Positions 40,287 through 49,094 of a stretch of DNA of 64,000 bases are shown in pieces. A program made the translations under genes and the position numbers. How positions within the stretch are numbered: the stretch's first letter is position 1; every line of letters starts with the position of its first letter. Origin of the DNA: Bradyrhizobium sp. CB1015 (GTDB taxonomy: Bacteria; Pseudomonadota; Alphaproteobacteria; Rhizobiales; Xanthobacteraceae); assembly GCF_025200925.1 (NCBI RefSeq), contig NZ_CP104174.1, positions 8,260,001 to 8,324,000 of the forward strand, written 5' to 3'. The notes below the pieces were generated by a model. That model made no database searches. It was not told where the DNA came from and was given only the letters and a program-made list of their open reading frames with translations.

Positions 40287-40559
40287 TTAGGCCGCGGTCG
40301 CCGGCTGCAGCTGGGTCGCCACCATCCGCTCCAGCGTCTCGACGGACTGGAAATTCTCCGGTGTGATCTCGGACTGCGGGATGGTGAAGTCGAATTCGGC
40401 CTCGACCCCGAGCATGAGATTGACCATGTCCATCGAGGTCAGGCCGATATCGACGAGCTTGGCCGAAGCCGTAACGTCTGCGGTGAGCGAATTCTGTTCG
40501 AGGATGCCCTTCACCAGCTTGGTGATGCGATTGCGCAAATCGGTATCGAAGGCCTGCAT
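40287..40559 (-). CDS. Acyl carrier protein, probable partner of the amino acid:carrier-protein ligase
   Basis: A 90-residue carrier protein with the phosphopantetheine site at Ser42 in DIGLTSMDMVNLM and the acidic helices expected of the fold (VEAEFDFTIP, then the C-terminal helix SVETLERMV). It differs from fatty-acid AcpP, which has DSLD at the site, and looks like a dedicated carrier. A start at 40574 (adding MGILP) is possible. It faces away from the acyl-CoA dehydrogenase/ligase genes at 40920-43174. In Bradyrhizobium and Agrobacterium such carriers are encoded next to amino acid:carrier-protein ligases and accept glycine or alanine. Confidence 0.88.
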   Translation of the reverse strand: MQAFDTDLRNRITKLVKGILEQNSLTADVTASAKLVDIGLTSMDMVNLMLGVEAEFDFTIPQSEITPENFQSVETLERMVATQLQPATAA

Positions 40560-40919
40560 CGGCAAAATTCCCATCTGTTGATCGGGGGCGGACCGGACTA
40601 CCGGCTACGATGGGCGCGGCCTGCCGGTCCTGCAATGGGCGGCACCAATACTTCGCGTTTCTTAGTAAACGATGACTCAGATTGTCCGGAATCCAGGCTT
40701 CTTCCAGAGTCCTAACGCGATGCCGGAAAATCCGGTGATGCGAACAACCGGCCCTTAACTGTTCGTTCGGAATTGGGTTTTGTTTACCCTCTATTTCATC
40801 GACGAATTTGAATTAAATCCGTAGCCTCGTCCCACAAGCAAAGATCGCCGGAGGATCGCTTCAAGCGGCATCGCAAATGATGCCGGCGATCTCGAACGGC
40901 AAACCGGAGGCGGACGAGT
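40560..40919. other. Divergent intergenic region between the carrier protein and the acyl-CoA dehydrogenase-like gene
   Basis: About 360 bases without a convincing gene. The right half (about 40755-40830) is unusually AT-rich for this genome (for example GAATTGGGTTTTGTTTACCC and AATTTGAATTAAATCC) and probably contains the promoters. A small inverted repeat CCGGAAAATCCGG lies near 40722-40734. No clear -35/-10 pair is claimed. Confidence 0.5.
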
Positions 40920-42137
40920 ATGAACGTGCGTGAAGCAGTCCTCACTGTCGACGAAATGCAGACGAGCTTTCTCGAGCAGGGTCCTTCCCTGATCGAGCGC
41001 GCCGTCCGGACCGCCGCAGCGGCCGCGGCCGACGCTGACGGGGTCGATCGCGACGCCCGCTTCCCGCATAAGGCCTTCGATGTCGCGCGTGAGCAAAAGC
41101 TGCTCGGCGTGATGATTCCGGTCGAGTTCGGCGGCTTCGGCGCCTCGATCCACGACGTCACCGACATCTGCTACACGCTCGGACGCGCCTGCGCGTCCAC
41201 GGCGATGATCTACGCGATGCACCAGACCAAGGTCGCCTGCGTCATCAGGCACGGCCATGGCATTCCCTGGATGGAGACCATGATGCGCCGGGTCGCGCGC
41301 GACCAGTGGCTGCTCGCCTCCTCCACCACCGAAGGCCAGAACGGCGGCAACATCCGCGCCAGCGCGGCCGCGGTCGACCATGCCGGCGACACCGTCTCGC
41401 TGGTGCGCGACGCCACCGTGATCTCCTACGGCGCCGAAGCCGATGGCCTCGTCACCATCGCCCGCCGCGCCACCGACGCCGCCGCCTCCGACCAGGTGCT
41501 GCTGGCGCTCGCCAAGGACGATTATTCGCTGAAGCGGACGCTGGGCTGGGAAACGCTCGGCATGCGCGGCACCTGCTCGACCGGGTTCGAGCTGAAGGTC
41601 GACTGTCCCGCCGACCGCGTCTTCCCGGAATCCTATGACAAGATCCACGCCCAGACCATGACGCCGTTCGCGCATCTGTGCTGGTCGTCGGCCTGGGCCG
41701 GCATCGCCGCTGCGGCGGTGACGCGCGCGCAGGCCTTCATCCGCAAGGCGGCGCGCTCGTCCGGGGGACAGATGCCCCCGGCCGCGGCGCACTTCACCGC
41801 CGCCAAGATGTCGCTGGCCAAGCTGCGCGCGCTGATCGCCGCCAATATCGACGCTTTCGCCCGCGTCGAGCATGACGAGCGCGCGCTGACCTCGCTCGAC
41901 TTCCAGTCCTCGATCACGCTCTTGAAGGTACAGGCCTCCGAGCTCGCGGTCGAGACCGTGATGCACGCGATGCGCACCGCGGGACTTGCCGGCTACCGCA
42001 ACGACGGCGAGTTCACCATGGGCCGTCATCTCCGCGACGTGCTGTCGTCGCCGATCATGATCAACAACGACCGGATCCTGGCCAACGCCGCGACATCGAC
42101 ATTGATGAGCGGCGTGCCGACGAGCCTTCGCGACTGA
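40920..42137 (+). CDS. Acyl-CoA dehydrogenase-like flavoprotein of the carrier-protein cluster
   Basis: A 405-residue member of the acyl-CoA dehydrogenase superfamily. It has the N-terminal helical domain with GVMIPVEFGGFGAS, a middle beta domain (LLASSTTEGQNGGNIRAS in place of the usual EPGAGSD signature) and a C-terminal helical domain. The altered flavin/substrate signature and the neighbouring carrier protein suggest that it oxidises a carrier-bound aminoacyl or acyl group rather than an ordinary acyl-CoA; that is inference. It is the first gene of a plus-strand run with the ligase and GNAT-like gene. Confidence 0.85.
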   Translation: MNVREAVLTVDEMQTSFLEQGPSLIERAVRTAAAAAADADGVDRDARFPHKAFDVAREQKLLGVMIPVEFGGFGASIHDVTDICYTLGRACASTAMIYAMHQTKVACVIRHGHGIPWMETMMRRVARDQWLLASSTTEGQNGGNIRASAAAVDHAGDTVSLVRDATVISYGAEADGLVTIARRATDAAASDQVLLALAKDDYSLKRTLGWETLGMRGTCSTGFELKVDCPADRVFPESYDKIHAQTMTPFAHLCWSSAWAGIAAAAVTRAQAFIRKAARSSGGQMPPAAAHFTAAKMSLAKLRALIAANIDAFARVEHDERALTSLDFQSSITLLKVQASELAVETVMHAMRTAGLAGYRNDGEFTMGRHLRDVLSSPIMINNDRILANAATSTLMSGVPTSLRD

Positions 42138-42193
42138 CGTGCCTCCGCGACCGCTTCAACAAGAACAATTTTGAGATAGCAGGACATCGAACC

Positions 42194-43174
42194 ATGAATA
42201 TTGCCGTCCTCCCCAATTCGCCCGATACCGCGCCGAAGATGAGCGATCCGCTCGATCATCTCGCCGACAAGCTGTTCCACCGCATGGGCGCCGACGGCGT
42301 CTATGCCCGCACCGCCCTCTATGAGGGTATCGTCGAGAAGCTCGCCGCGCTGATCACGGGCCATCGCGAGGCCGGCACCGAGGTGATGCGCTTCCCGCCG
42401 GTGATGAGCCGGGCGCAGCTGGAGAAGTCCGGCTATCTCAAGAGCTTTCCGAACCTGCTCGGCTGCGTCTGCGGCCTGCACGGCACCGAACGCGAGATCA
42501 ACGCCGCGGTGAGCCGCTTCGATGCCGGCGGCGACTGGACGACCTCGTTGTCGCCGGCCGATCTCGTGCTGTCACCAGCCGCCTGTTATCCGGTCTACCC
42601 GATCGCGGCGAGCCGTGGCCAATTACCGAAGGGCGGCCTGCGCTTCGACGTTGCCGCCGATTGCTTCCGCCGCGAGCCGTCGAAGCATCTCGACCGGCTG
42701 CAATCGTTCCGCATGCGCGAATATGTCTGCATCGGCAGCCCCGACGACGTCGCCGATTTCCGCGAGCGCTGGATGGCTCGCGCGCAGAAGATCGCGACCG
42801 ATCTCGGCCTCACCTTCCGCGTCGACTATGCCAGCGATCCGTTCTTCGGCCGGGTCGGCCAGATGAAAGCGGTGAGCCAGAAGCAGCAGCAGCTCAAGTT
42901 CGAGCTGCTGATCCCGCTGCGCTCTGAAGAGCAGCCGACGGCCTGCATGAGCTTCAACTATCACCGCGAGCATTTCGGCACGACCTGGGGAATCCAGGAC
43001 GCCGATGGCGAGCCGGCCCATACCGGCTGCGTTGCCTTCGGCATGGACCGCCTGGCCGTCGCCATGTTCCACACCCACGGCACCGATCTTTCCGCCTGGC
43101 CCGCCAAGGTGCGGGACGTCCTGGGCCTGCAGCCGCCTGTCGCGGCCGAGGCCCATGGCGAAGGCTGGCGCTAG
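42194..43174 (+). CDS. Amino acid:[carrier-protein] ligase (seryl-tRNA synthetase-like)
   Basis: A 326-residue class II aminoacyl-tRNA-synthetase homologue lacking a tRNA-binding arm. It activates an amino acid with ATP and passes it to the phosphopantetheine of a carrier protein instead of a tRNA. Class II motif 2 is visible (CFRREPSK...RLQSFRMREYV) and motif 3 near the end (GCVAFGMDRLAVAMF). The zinc ligands are Cys131 (AACYPVYP), Glu176 (RMREYV) and Cys279 (HTGCVAFG), the positions I recall for B. japonicum Bll0957, a glycine-preferring enzyme. The carrier protein is at 40287-40559. The ATG at 42194 gives exactly the expected length. Confidence 0.93.
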   Translation: MNIAVLPNSPDTAPKMSDPLDHLADKLFHRMGADGVYARTALYEGIVEKLAALITGHREAGTEVMRFPPVMSRAQLEKSGYLKSFPNLLGCVCGLHGTEREINAAVSRFDAGGDWTTSLSPADLVLSPAACYPVYPIAASRGQLPKGGLRFDVAADCFRREPSKHLDRLQSFRMREYVCIGSPDDVADFRERWMARAQKIATDLGLTFRVDYASDPFFGRVGQMKAVSQKQQQLKFELLIPLRSEEQPTACMSFNYHREHFGTTWGIQDADGEPAHTGCVAFGMDRLAVAMFHTHGTDLSAWPAKVRDVLGLQPPVAAEAHGEGWR

Positions 43175-43221
43175 AGCATGATCCGGAAAAGTGCGAAGCG
43201 GTTTTCCGAAAAGATCATGCT
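43174..43221. repeat. Short palindromic element AGCATGATCCGGAAAA/TTTTCCG...GATCATGCT
   Basis: GAGCATGATCCGGAAAAGTG ... GGTTTTCCGAAAAGATCATGCT, an inverted repeat commonly seen in alphaproteobacterial intergenic DNA. It directly follows the ligase stop codon and separates it from the GNAT-like gene. Confidence 0.8.
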
Positions 43222-43269
43222 GAAACGATAGACCTCACGAGGCCGGCCATTTCCACGGGCAAGACGAGC

Positions 43270-44145
43270 GTGATCCATACCAAGGTCCGATGCCGCGAGA
43301 TCACCGAGTCCGACGTCGATAAGATCGCGGACTTGCTGACGCGCGGCTTCGTCGGCCGTTCACGCGACTACTGGATTCAGGGCCTGCGCCGGCAGGCCTT
43401 CCGGACCGTGCCGGAGGGCTATCCGCGCTTCGGCTACATGCTCGACGACGACGGCACGCCGGTCGGCGTGCTGCTCTTGATCTACACCTCACGCAAGGAG
43501 GGCGAAGAGACCGCCATCCGTTGCAATCTGTCGAGCTGGTATGTCGACCCGGCCTACCGCAACTACGCTCCGCTGCTGACCAAGATCGCCCAGCGTCACA
43601 AGCACGTCACTTATTTCAACATCAGTCCCGCGCCGTGGACCTGGCCGATCATCGAGACGCAGGGCTTTCGCGCCTATTGCCACGGCATATTCTTCTCCGT
43701 CCCTGCGCTGGCGCGTGTCCCGCGCTCGAACGAGATCGAGGTCATTCCGCCGCACGCCAAGGAGATCAAGGGCCTCTCCGAGGCGGAGACCGAGCTTTTG
43801 ACGCGACATGCGCGGTACAATTGCCTCAGCCTCGTCTGTCGCACGCCGAAGGGAACGTTCCCCTTCATCCTGCAACCGGTGCGCATCCGCCGCGGTTTCA
43901 TCGCACCGCCCGCCATGAAGCTGATCTATTGCCGGAGCGCCGCAGAATATGCCGAATGCGCCGGCCGCATCGGACGGCTGCTGCTGCGGCTCGGCAAGAT
44001 CGCGGTGGCCGTCGACGCCAACGGACCGGTTCCCGGCCTCGTCGGCATCTACACCGAGCGGCGCGGCCGGAAATACTTCAGGGGCCCGCACCAGCCACAG
44101 CTCGGCGACCTCACCGATACGGAGCTCGTGCTATACGGGCCGTAA
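43270..44145 (+). CDS. GNAT-like acyltransferase domain protein of the carrier-protein cluster
   Basis: A 291-residue protein with an N-acetyltransferase-like N-terminal half: VRCREITESDVDKIADLLTRGF, then the strand FGYMLDDDGTPVGVLLLIYT and SSWYVDPAYRNYAPLL, matching the GNAT acceptor and acetyl-CoA strands. The second half (about 150-291) is unrecognised. The start is GTG. It follows the ligase in the same direction, so it may take the aminoacyl or modified group from the carrier protein as donor. The exact reaction is unknown. Confidence 0.65.
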   Translation: MIHTKVRCREITESDVDKIADLLTRGFVGRSRDYWIQGLRRQAFRTVPEGYPRFGYMLDDDGTPVGVLLLIYTSRKEGEETAIRCNLSSWYVDPAYRNYAPLLTKIAQRHKHVTYFNISPAPWTWPIIETQGFRAYCHGIFFSVPALARVPRSNEIEVIPPHAKEIKGLSEAETELLTRHARYNCLSLVCRTPKGTFPFILQPVRIRRGFIAPPAMKLIYCRSAAEYAECAGRIGRLLLRLGKIAVAVDANGPVPGLVGIYTERRGRKYFRGPHQPQLGDLTDTELVLYGP

Positions 44146-44170
44146 TTTGGACCCACAGCCAGCGTTCCAG

Positions 44171-44228
44171 CACCGTCATCTGAGGTGCTCGCCGCGCGCA
44201 GCGTGGTGAGCCTCGAAGGATGACGGTG
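44171..44228. repeat. Palindromic repeat (CACCGTCATC...GATGACGGTG)
   Basis: Outer arms CACCGTCATC and GATGACGGTG surround CTGAGGTGCTCGCC and GGTGAGCCTCGAAGG. Related to the inner part of 21043-21286 and to 48481-48588. The gap 44146-44406 holds no gene. Confidence 0.7.
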
Positions 44229-44406
44229 AAAAGTCGGTGCCTGAGGTTGGGCTTCACCATTGCACGTCGCGACGCTCACATCTCTTCATCGCCGGTCACG
44301 CTCCGTAAACTACGGCGCTTAAGGGAATTTTCCGGCCTCTTCGCTAGCCTCGGCGGCTGAATTAGGTTGCATTAAGTCTATTGCCGGCCGAGGCCCCGCC
44401 GACCCC

Positions 44407-47274
44407 ATGATGTCGACCCGCGACAGCGAGCTTGGTACAGGCCGTGAGCAGGGCCCAGGCGCCCTGGTCGCGCTGAGCCAGCTTGCGCTCGACCACATGG
44501 AGCAGGGCGTCTGCGTCTATGATGCCGACAACCGGATCCTGCTGGCGAACCAGCGCTACCTGACGCTATTCGACATGTCGGCCGAAATCGTGCGGGTCGG
44601 CACCAGCTACCGCGAGGTGCTCGCGCACAGCGCGAGCCGCGGCAACTTTCCGCAAGACCAGCTCGACGTGTTGTATTCGATGCGGATGGCACAGATCGCC
44701 GCGGGCAAGCCGTTCCGCACCGAGCAGCGGCTGGCGAGCGGCCTCGTCATGTCGCTCGAGCTGAAGCCGCTCCCCGGCGGCGGCTGGATGACGATCTGCG
44801 ATGACGTCACCCGCCTCGCCCGGCTCGAAGCGGAACTGCGCGTGCAGACCGAGCGCAGCCAGCACGCGCTCGCCAACATGTCGCACGGACTGATCATGTA
44901 CGACGTCGGCAGCCGCGTCGTCGTCTGCAACGAACGGTTCCTGAATCTCTACAACCTCGATCCCGAGATCGTGAAGCCGGGCGCCGCGCATTCCACGGTG
45001 ATCGAGCACTGGATGTCGCGCGGCAACCTGGCGGGCATGTCGGGCGACGAATTCTACCAGAGCCGGCTGGACGATGTGCGCAGCAGGAAGCCGAAGACGC
45101 TGCTGGTGATGCGCTACGACGGACGGATGGTGCAGGCGGTCTCCCGCTTCCTGCCCGACGGCGGCTGGGTCACGGTGCACGAGGACGTCACGGAGCGGCT
45201 GCAATACGAGGAAACGCTGCGGCAGCAGAATTTCATTCTCGATGCGGCGCTGGAGAACATGGCGCACGGGCTCGCCTTCTACGACAGCGACATGCGGCTT
45301 CGGGTCTGCAACACCACCTACCGCAAGATCTACCGGCTGTCGCCGGAGGAGACCCGGCCCGGCACCCATCTCGCCGAGCTGATCGAGCGATCGATGGCGA
45401 ACGGCGCGTTCACCTCGGAAGACAGCGCGCAGCAGATCCTCGAAGCCGCCCGCGCGCGGATCGCGAATCGCGATTCCTCGCCGATGCGCCGGCGCATGTC
45501 CAACGACACCGTGATCTCGGTGCGCTATTGCGCGCTGACCGAAGGCGGCTTCGTCGCCACCTATGAGGACATCACCGAGCGCGAGCGCGCGATCGAGGAG
45601 CTGAGCGAGCAGCACCGCCGGTTCGACGCGGCCCTGAACAACATGAGCCAGGGCCTGTGCATGCTCGACGCCAGCCTGCGCGTGATCGTCTGCAACCGCC
45701 GCTACATCGAGATGTACGGACTGTCGCCGGAGACCGTGAGGCCAGGCGTCTCGATGCGGGAGATCATGGAGCACAGCTGCGAGCTCGGCATCCATCCGAA
45801 CATGACCGGCGCCAAGCTCTATGCCGACTACGTCGAGAGGCTGCGCGAGGGCGAGCACACGCTGCACCGTCATTTGAACGACGGCCGCATCATCAAGCTC
45901 AATCACAAGCGCATGGAGCATGGCGGCTGGGTCGTGACCTATGAGGACGTCACCGAGCGCCATAAGGCCCAGGCCCGGGTGGCGCACATGGCGCGGCACG
46001 ATTCGCTCACCGACCTGCCCAACCGCACGCTGTTCCGCGAGAAGATGGGCGAGGGCCTGAACCACGTCGCGATCGCCGGCGGCGCCATGGCGGTGCTGTA
46101 CTTCGACCTCGATAATTTCAAGACCGTCAACGACCGCCTCGGCCATGCTGCCGGCGACCGCCTGCTGCGCTGGGTCGCGGCGCGCCTGAAGGAGAATGTC
46201 GGCGAGCACGACACCGTCGCGCGGCTTGGCGGCGACGAGTTCGCCGTGCTCCAGCGCGGGCCACAGCCGCAATCGGCAGAGGCGCTCGCCCGCCGTCTGG
46301 TCGAGATCATCGGTCATCCGCCGCCGCTGGAAAGCCAGTCGATCCATGTCGGCGTCTCCGTCGGTATCGCGATCGCACCCGACCACGGGCTCGACGCCGA
46401 TGAGCTGATGAAATGCGCCGACCTCGCGCTTTACCAGGCCAAGGCCAAGGGGCGCGGCGCCTATCAGCTGTTCGAGCCCGAGATGGAGGAACAGGCGCGC
46501 AGCCGGCACGCGCTGGAGCAGGACCTGGTCGGCGCGCTGGAAGGGCGTGAATTCCACCTGGTGTTCCAGCCGCAGATGCGGCTCGATTCCTCCGAGCTCA
46601 CCGGCTTCGAGGCATTGCTGCGCTGGAAGCATCCCTCGCGCGGCTTCGTCTCACCGGCCGAGTTCATCCCGATTGCGGAGGAGAACGGGCTGATCGTTCC
46701 GATCGGCGAATGGGTGCTGCGCACGGCCTGCGCCGCCGCCGCGTCCTGGCCCGGCGTCACCGTCGCGGTGAACCTGTCTCCGGTGCAGTTCCGCTCCCGC
46801 GGGCTGGTGGCGATGGTCACGAGCGCGCTCGCGGAAGCCGGCCTGCCGCCGCAGCGGCTCGAGCTCGAGGTCACCGAGACGGCGCTGCTCGACGACAGCA
46901 AGGCGACGATCGACATCCTGCACCAGCTCCGCGCGCTCGGGGTGCGCGTCAGCCTCGACGATTTCGGGGTCGGCTATTCCTCGTTGAGCTACCTCCGCAA
47001 GTTTCCGTTCGACCGCATCAAGATCGACCGCTCCTTCGTCGGCACGCTCGGCGAAAGCCCGGAGAGCGTTGCCATCGTCAGGACGATCGCGAGCCTCGGC
47101 TCCGTGCTCGGCGTCGAGACCACGGCGGAGGGAGTGGAAACCGAGGAACAGCTCGACTTCGTCCGCGAATGCGGCTGCACCGCGGTGCAAGGCTATTATT
47201 TCGGCAAGCCGTGTCTCGCCTCGGAGGTCGGCCGCACCATCGAGACGCTGAACATGGTCCGGCGGGTGGCCTGA
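44407..47274 (+). CDS. PAS-rich GGDEF-EAL cyclic-di-GMP signalling protein
   Basis: A 955-residue protein with four consecutive PAS-like units, each starting with a variant of HMEQGVCVYDADNRI (about 30, 155, 285 and 410) and ending GGWVTVHEDVTER. A diguanylate cyclase domain with intact GGDEF at 608-612 and an EAL phosphodiesterase domain with E735-A-L (GFEALLRW) follow. EAL residues ETAL, DDFGVGYSS, KIDRSF and EGVET are present, so both activities could be functional. No membrane segment is evident, so it should be cytosolic. The four PAS units look like internal duplications. Confidence 0.93.
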   Translation: MMSTRDSELGTGREQGPGALVALSQLALDHMEQGVCVYDADNRILLANQRYLTLFDMSAEIVRVGTSYREVLAHSASRGNFPQDQLDVLYSMRMAQIAAGKPFRTEQRLASGLVMSLELKPLPGGGWMTICDDVTRLARLEAELRVQTERSQHALANMSHGLIMYDVGSRVVVCNERFLNLYNLDPEIVKPGAAHSTVIEHWMSRGNLAGMSGDEFYQSRLDDVRSRKPKTLLVMRYDGRMVQAVSRFLPDGGWVTVHEDVTERLQYEETLRQQNFILDAALENMAHGLAFYDSDMRLRVCNTTYRKIYRLSPEETRPGTHLAELIERSMANGAFTSEDSAQQILEAARARIANRDSSPMRRRMSNDTVISVRYCALTEGGFVATYEDITERERAIEELSEQHRRFDAALNNMSQGLCMLDASLRVIVCNRRYIEMYGLSPETVRPGVSMREIMEHSCELGIHPNMTGAKLYADYVERLREGEHTLHRHLNDGRIIKLNHKRMEHGGWVVTYEDVTERHKAQARVAHMARHDSLTDLPNRTLFREKMGEGLNHVAIAGGAMAVLYFDLDNFKTVNDRLGHAAGDRLLRWVAARLKENVGEHDTVARLGGDEFAVLQRGPQPQSAEALARRLVEIIGHPPPLESQSIHVGVSVGIAIAPDHGLDADELMKCADLALYQAKAKGRGAYQLFEPEMEEQARSRHALEQDLVGALEGREFHLVFQPQMRLDSSELTGFEALLRWKHPSRGFVSPAEFIPIAEENGLIVPIGEWVLRTACAAAASWPGVTVAVNLSPVQFRSRGLVAMVTSALAEAGLPPQRLELEVTETALLDDSKATIDILHQLRALGVRVSLDDFGVGYSSLSYLRKFPFDRIKIDRSFVGTLGESPESVAIVRTIASLGSVLGVETTAEGVETEEQLDFVRECGCTAVQGYYFGKPCLASEVGRTIETLNMVRRVA

Positions 47275-47479
47275 GCGCTTCGGCCGTTCAAATTCCGCCT
47301 CTCGGCACGCGGCCAAACGACCAATTGTCGCATATGTCGGCTCTGTCGACGTTACCTGACCGACTGCCGCGCAGCGATGCGCGCAATGCGCTTTTCTTCT
47401 CCGTCAAATTCAGGAACAATCGCCCTCACAAGAACGAGAGACGGCAGTCCCAAAGAGGCCGCCGCGAGGGAGGCTTTCG

Positions 47480-48457
47480 ATGTCGGGATACGGGCTGAAG
47501 ACGATTGCACTTGCCGCGGTGTACGCCGTCATGGGCGCATTGCTCTCCACGGCCGCCAATGCGCAGGACTACCCGACGAAGCCGATCACGCTGATCGTGC
47601 CCTGGCCGGCCGGCGGATCGACGGACATCTCGATGCGCGCGATCGCCGACAGCGCCTCGAAGGTGCTGGGGCAGCCGATCGTGATCGACAACAAGGCCGG
47701 CGGCGGCGGCACGGTCGGGCCGGCGACGATGGCGGCGGCGGCGAAGCCGGACGGCTATACCATCTCGCAGATCCCGATCACCGTGTTCCGCCTGCCGCTG
47801 ATGCAGGAGGTGTCGTGGGATCCGGCAAAGGATTTCACCTATATCGTCCATCTCACCGGCTACACTTTCGGCGTGACCACCAGCGCGGATTCGCAGTTCA
47901 AGAGCTGGAAGGACGTGGTGGAGTTCGCAAAGGCGAATCCGGGCAAGGTGACCTACGCCACGCCCGGCGCCGGCACCTCGCTGCATATCGGCATGGAGCA
48001 GATCGCCGGGATGTCCGGCATCAAGCTGACGCAGGTCCCCTTCAAGGGCGGCGCGGAGACCAACGCCGCCGTGCTGGGGCAGCACACCATGCTGCAAGCG
48101 GACTCCACGGGATGGCGGCCGCTGGTCGACGCCGGCAAGCTGCGGCTCTTGATGGTGTGGACCGGCGCACGCTCGCCGAACTATCCCGACGTGCCGACGC
48201 TGAAGGAGCTCGGCTATCCCATGGTCTATGATTCCCCGTTCGGCATTGCGGGACCGAAAGGGATGGACCCCAAGATCGTCGCCAAGCTGCACGATGCCTT
48301 CAAGAAGGCGATCGAGGATCCCGCGGTGATCGCCACGCTCGCCAAATACGACATGGTGCCGAACTACAAGAACACCGAGGATTACAAGAAATTCGTCGTC
48401 GAGGTCACGGAGTCCGAGCGCAAGGTGATCGAGACCCTCGGGCTTGCGAAGAAATAG
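47480..48457 (+). CDS. tctC: Tripartite tricarboxylate transporter substrate-binding protein
   Basis: A 325-residue periplasmic binding protein of the Bug/TctC family. It has a signal peptide to about residue 29 (LLSTAANA-QDYPTKPI), then the family marker ITLIVPWPAGGSTDISMR and the carboxylate-binding DNKAGGGGTVG. The later segment YATPGAGTSLHIGMEQIA is typical. GGGAGG lies six bases before the ATG. It precedes tctB and tctA in the same direction, separated from tctB by a palindromic repeat, which may raise binding-protein levels relative to the permease. The ligand is unknown. Confidence 0.92.
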   Translation: MSGYGLKTIALAAVYAVMGALLSTAANAQDYPTKPITLIVPWPAGGSTDISMRAIADSASKVLGQPIVIDNKAGGGGTVGPATMAAAAKPDGYTISQIPITVFRLPLMQEVSWDPAKDFTYIVHLTGYTFGVTTSADSQFKSWKDVVEFAKANPGKVTYATPGAGTSLHIGMEQIAGMSGIKLTQVPFKGGAETNAAVLGQHTMLQADSTGWRPLVDAGKLRLLMVWTGARSPNYPDVPTLKELGYPMVYDSPFGIAGPKGMDPKIVAKLHDAFKKAIEDPAVIATLAKYDMVPNYKNTEDYKKFVVEVTESERKVIETLGLAKK

Positions 48458-48480
48458 CTGGTCTCGCCGCAAATGCTGTC

Positions 48481-48588
48481 GTCATCCTGAGGTGCGAGCC
48501 GCACTTGCGGCTCGCCTCGAAGGATGGATCGGGGCACCGTCGCCCTTCGAGGGCTACGCTGCGCTCCGCCACCTCAGGACGACGGTGA
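48481..48588. repeat. Two tandem palindromic repeats in the tctC-tctB gap
   Basis: One hairpin at 48481-48528 (GTCATCCTGAGGTGCGAGCC ... GGCTCGCCTCGAAGGATG) and a second at 48536-48588 (CACCGTCG ... CGACGGTG). Similar to 44171-44228. Confidence 0.75.
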
Positions 48589-48604
48589 TCTCAAGGCGCT
48601 TCAC

Positions 48605-49090
48605 ATGAACAACGACACCCAAGTCAAGCTCCGCCTCAGCAACTCCGAGCTCTGGGGCGGGCTGATCGGGCTCGCGCTCGGCGGCTTCGTGATCTGGTCG
48701 GGCTTGAAGCTCAAGCTCGGCACCATCAACGATCCCGGCTCCGGCTATGTGCTGTTCTACACCGGCATCCTGATGTGCGTGTTCGCAAGCGCCATCATCG
48801 TCTCGGCGGTCACCGAGGGCGGGCCGACGCTGGCCTCGCGCTGGGAGAACGTGCGCTGGAGCAAGCCGCTTGTCCTCATCGCCTGCCTCACCGCATTCGC
48901 CTTCGCGCTGGAGCCGCTGGGATTCCTGCTGTCGTCGATCCCGCTGATGCTGCTGCTGTTGCGGCTGATCGATCCGGTGCGCTGGACGCTGGCGATTCCG
49001 ATCGCCGTGCTGGTGCCATCAGGCATGTGGTGGGTGCTCAAGCGGCTGCTGTTGATCCAGTTGCCGTCCGGCCTGTTCGGGATCGGCTGA
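48605..49090 (+). CDS. tctB: Tripartite tricarboxylate transporter small permease subunit
   Basis: A 161-residue membrane protein with four predicted helices (LIGLALGGFVIWSGLK, YVLFYTGILMCVFASAIIV, PLVLIACLTAFAFALEPLGF, and the C-terminal IPIAVLVPSGMWWVL). It corresponds to the small TctB subunit. It stops four bases before tctA. The family diverges quickly, so position between tctC and tctA weighs heavily in the call. Confidence 0.88.
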   Translation: MNNDTQVKLRLSNSELWGGLIGLALGGFVIWSGLKLKLGTINDPGSGYVLFYTGILMCVFASAIIVSAVTEGGPTLASRWENVRWSKPLVLIACLTAFAFALEPLGFLLSSIPLMLLLLRLIDPVRWTLAIPIAVLVPSGMWWVLKRLLLIQLPSGLFGIG

Positions 49091-49094
49091 ACCC

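Noticed and set aside
40519..40534. TTGGTGATGCGATTGC as a sigma-54 promoter for the acyl-CoA dehydrogenase-like gene
   Set aside because: The GG-N10-GC spacing fits, but it lies within the carrier-protein coding sequence, lacks the wider consensus and is about 385 bases from the gene.
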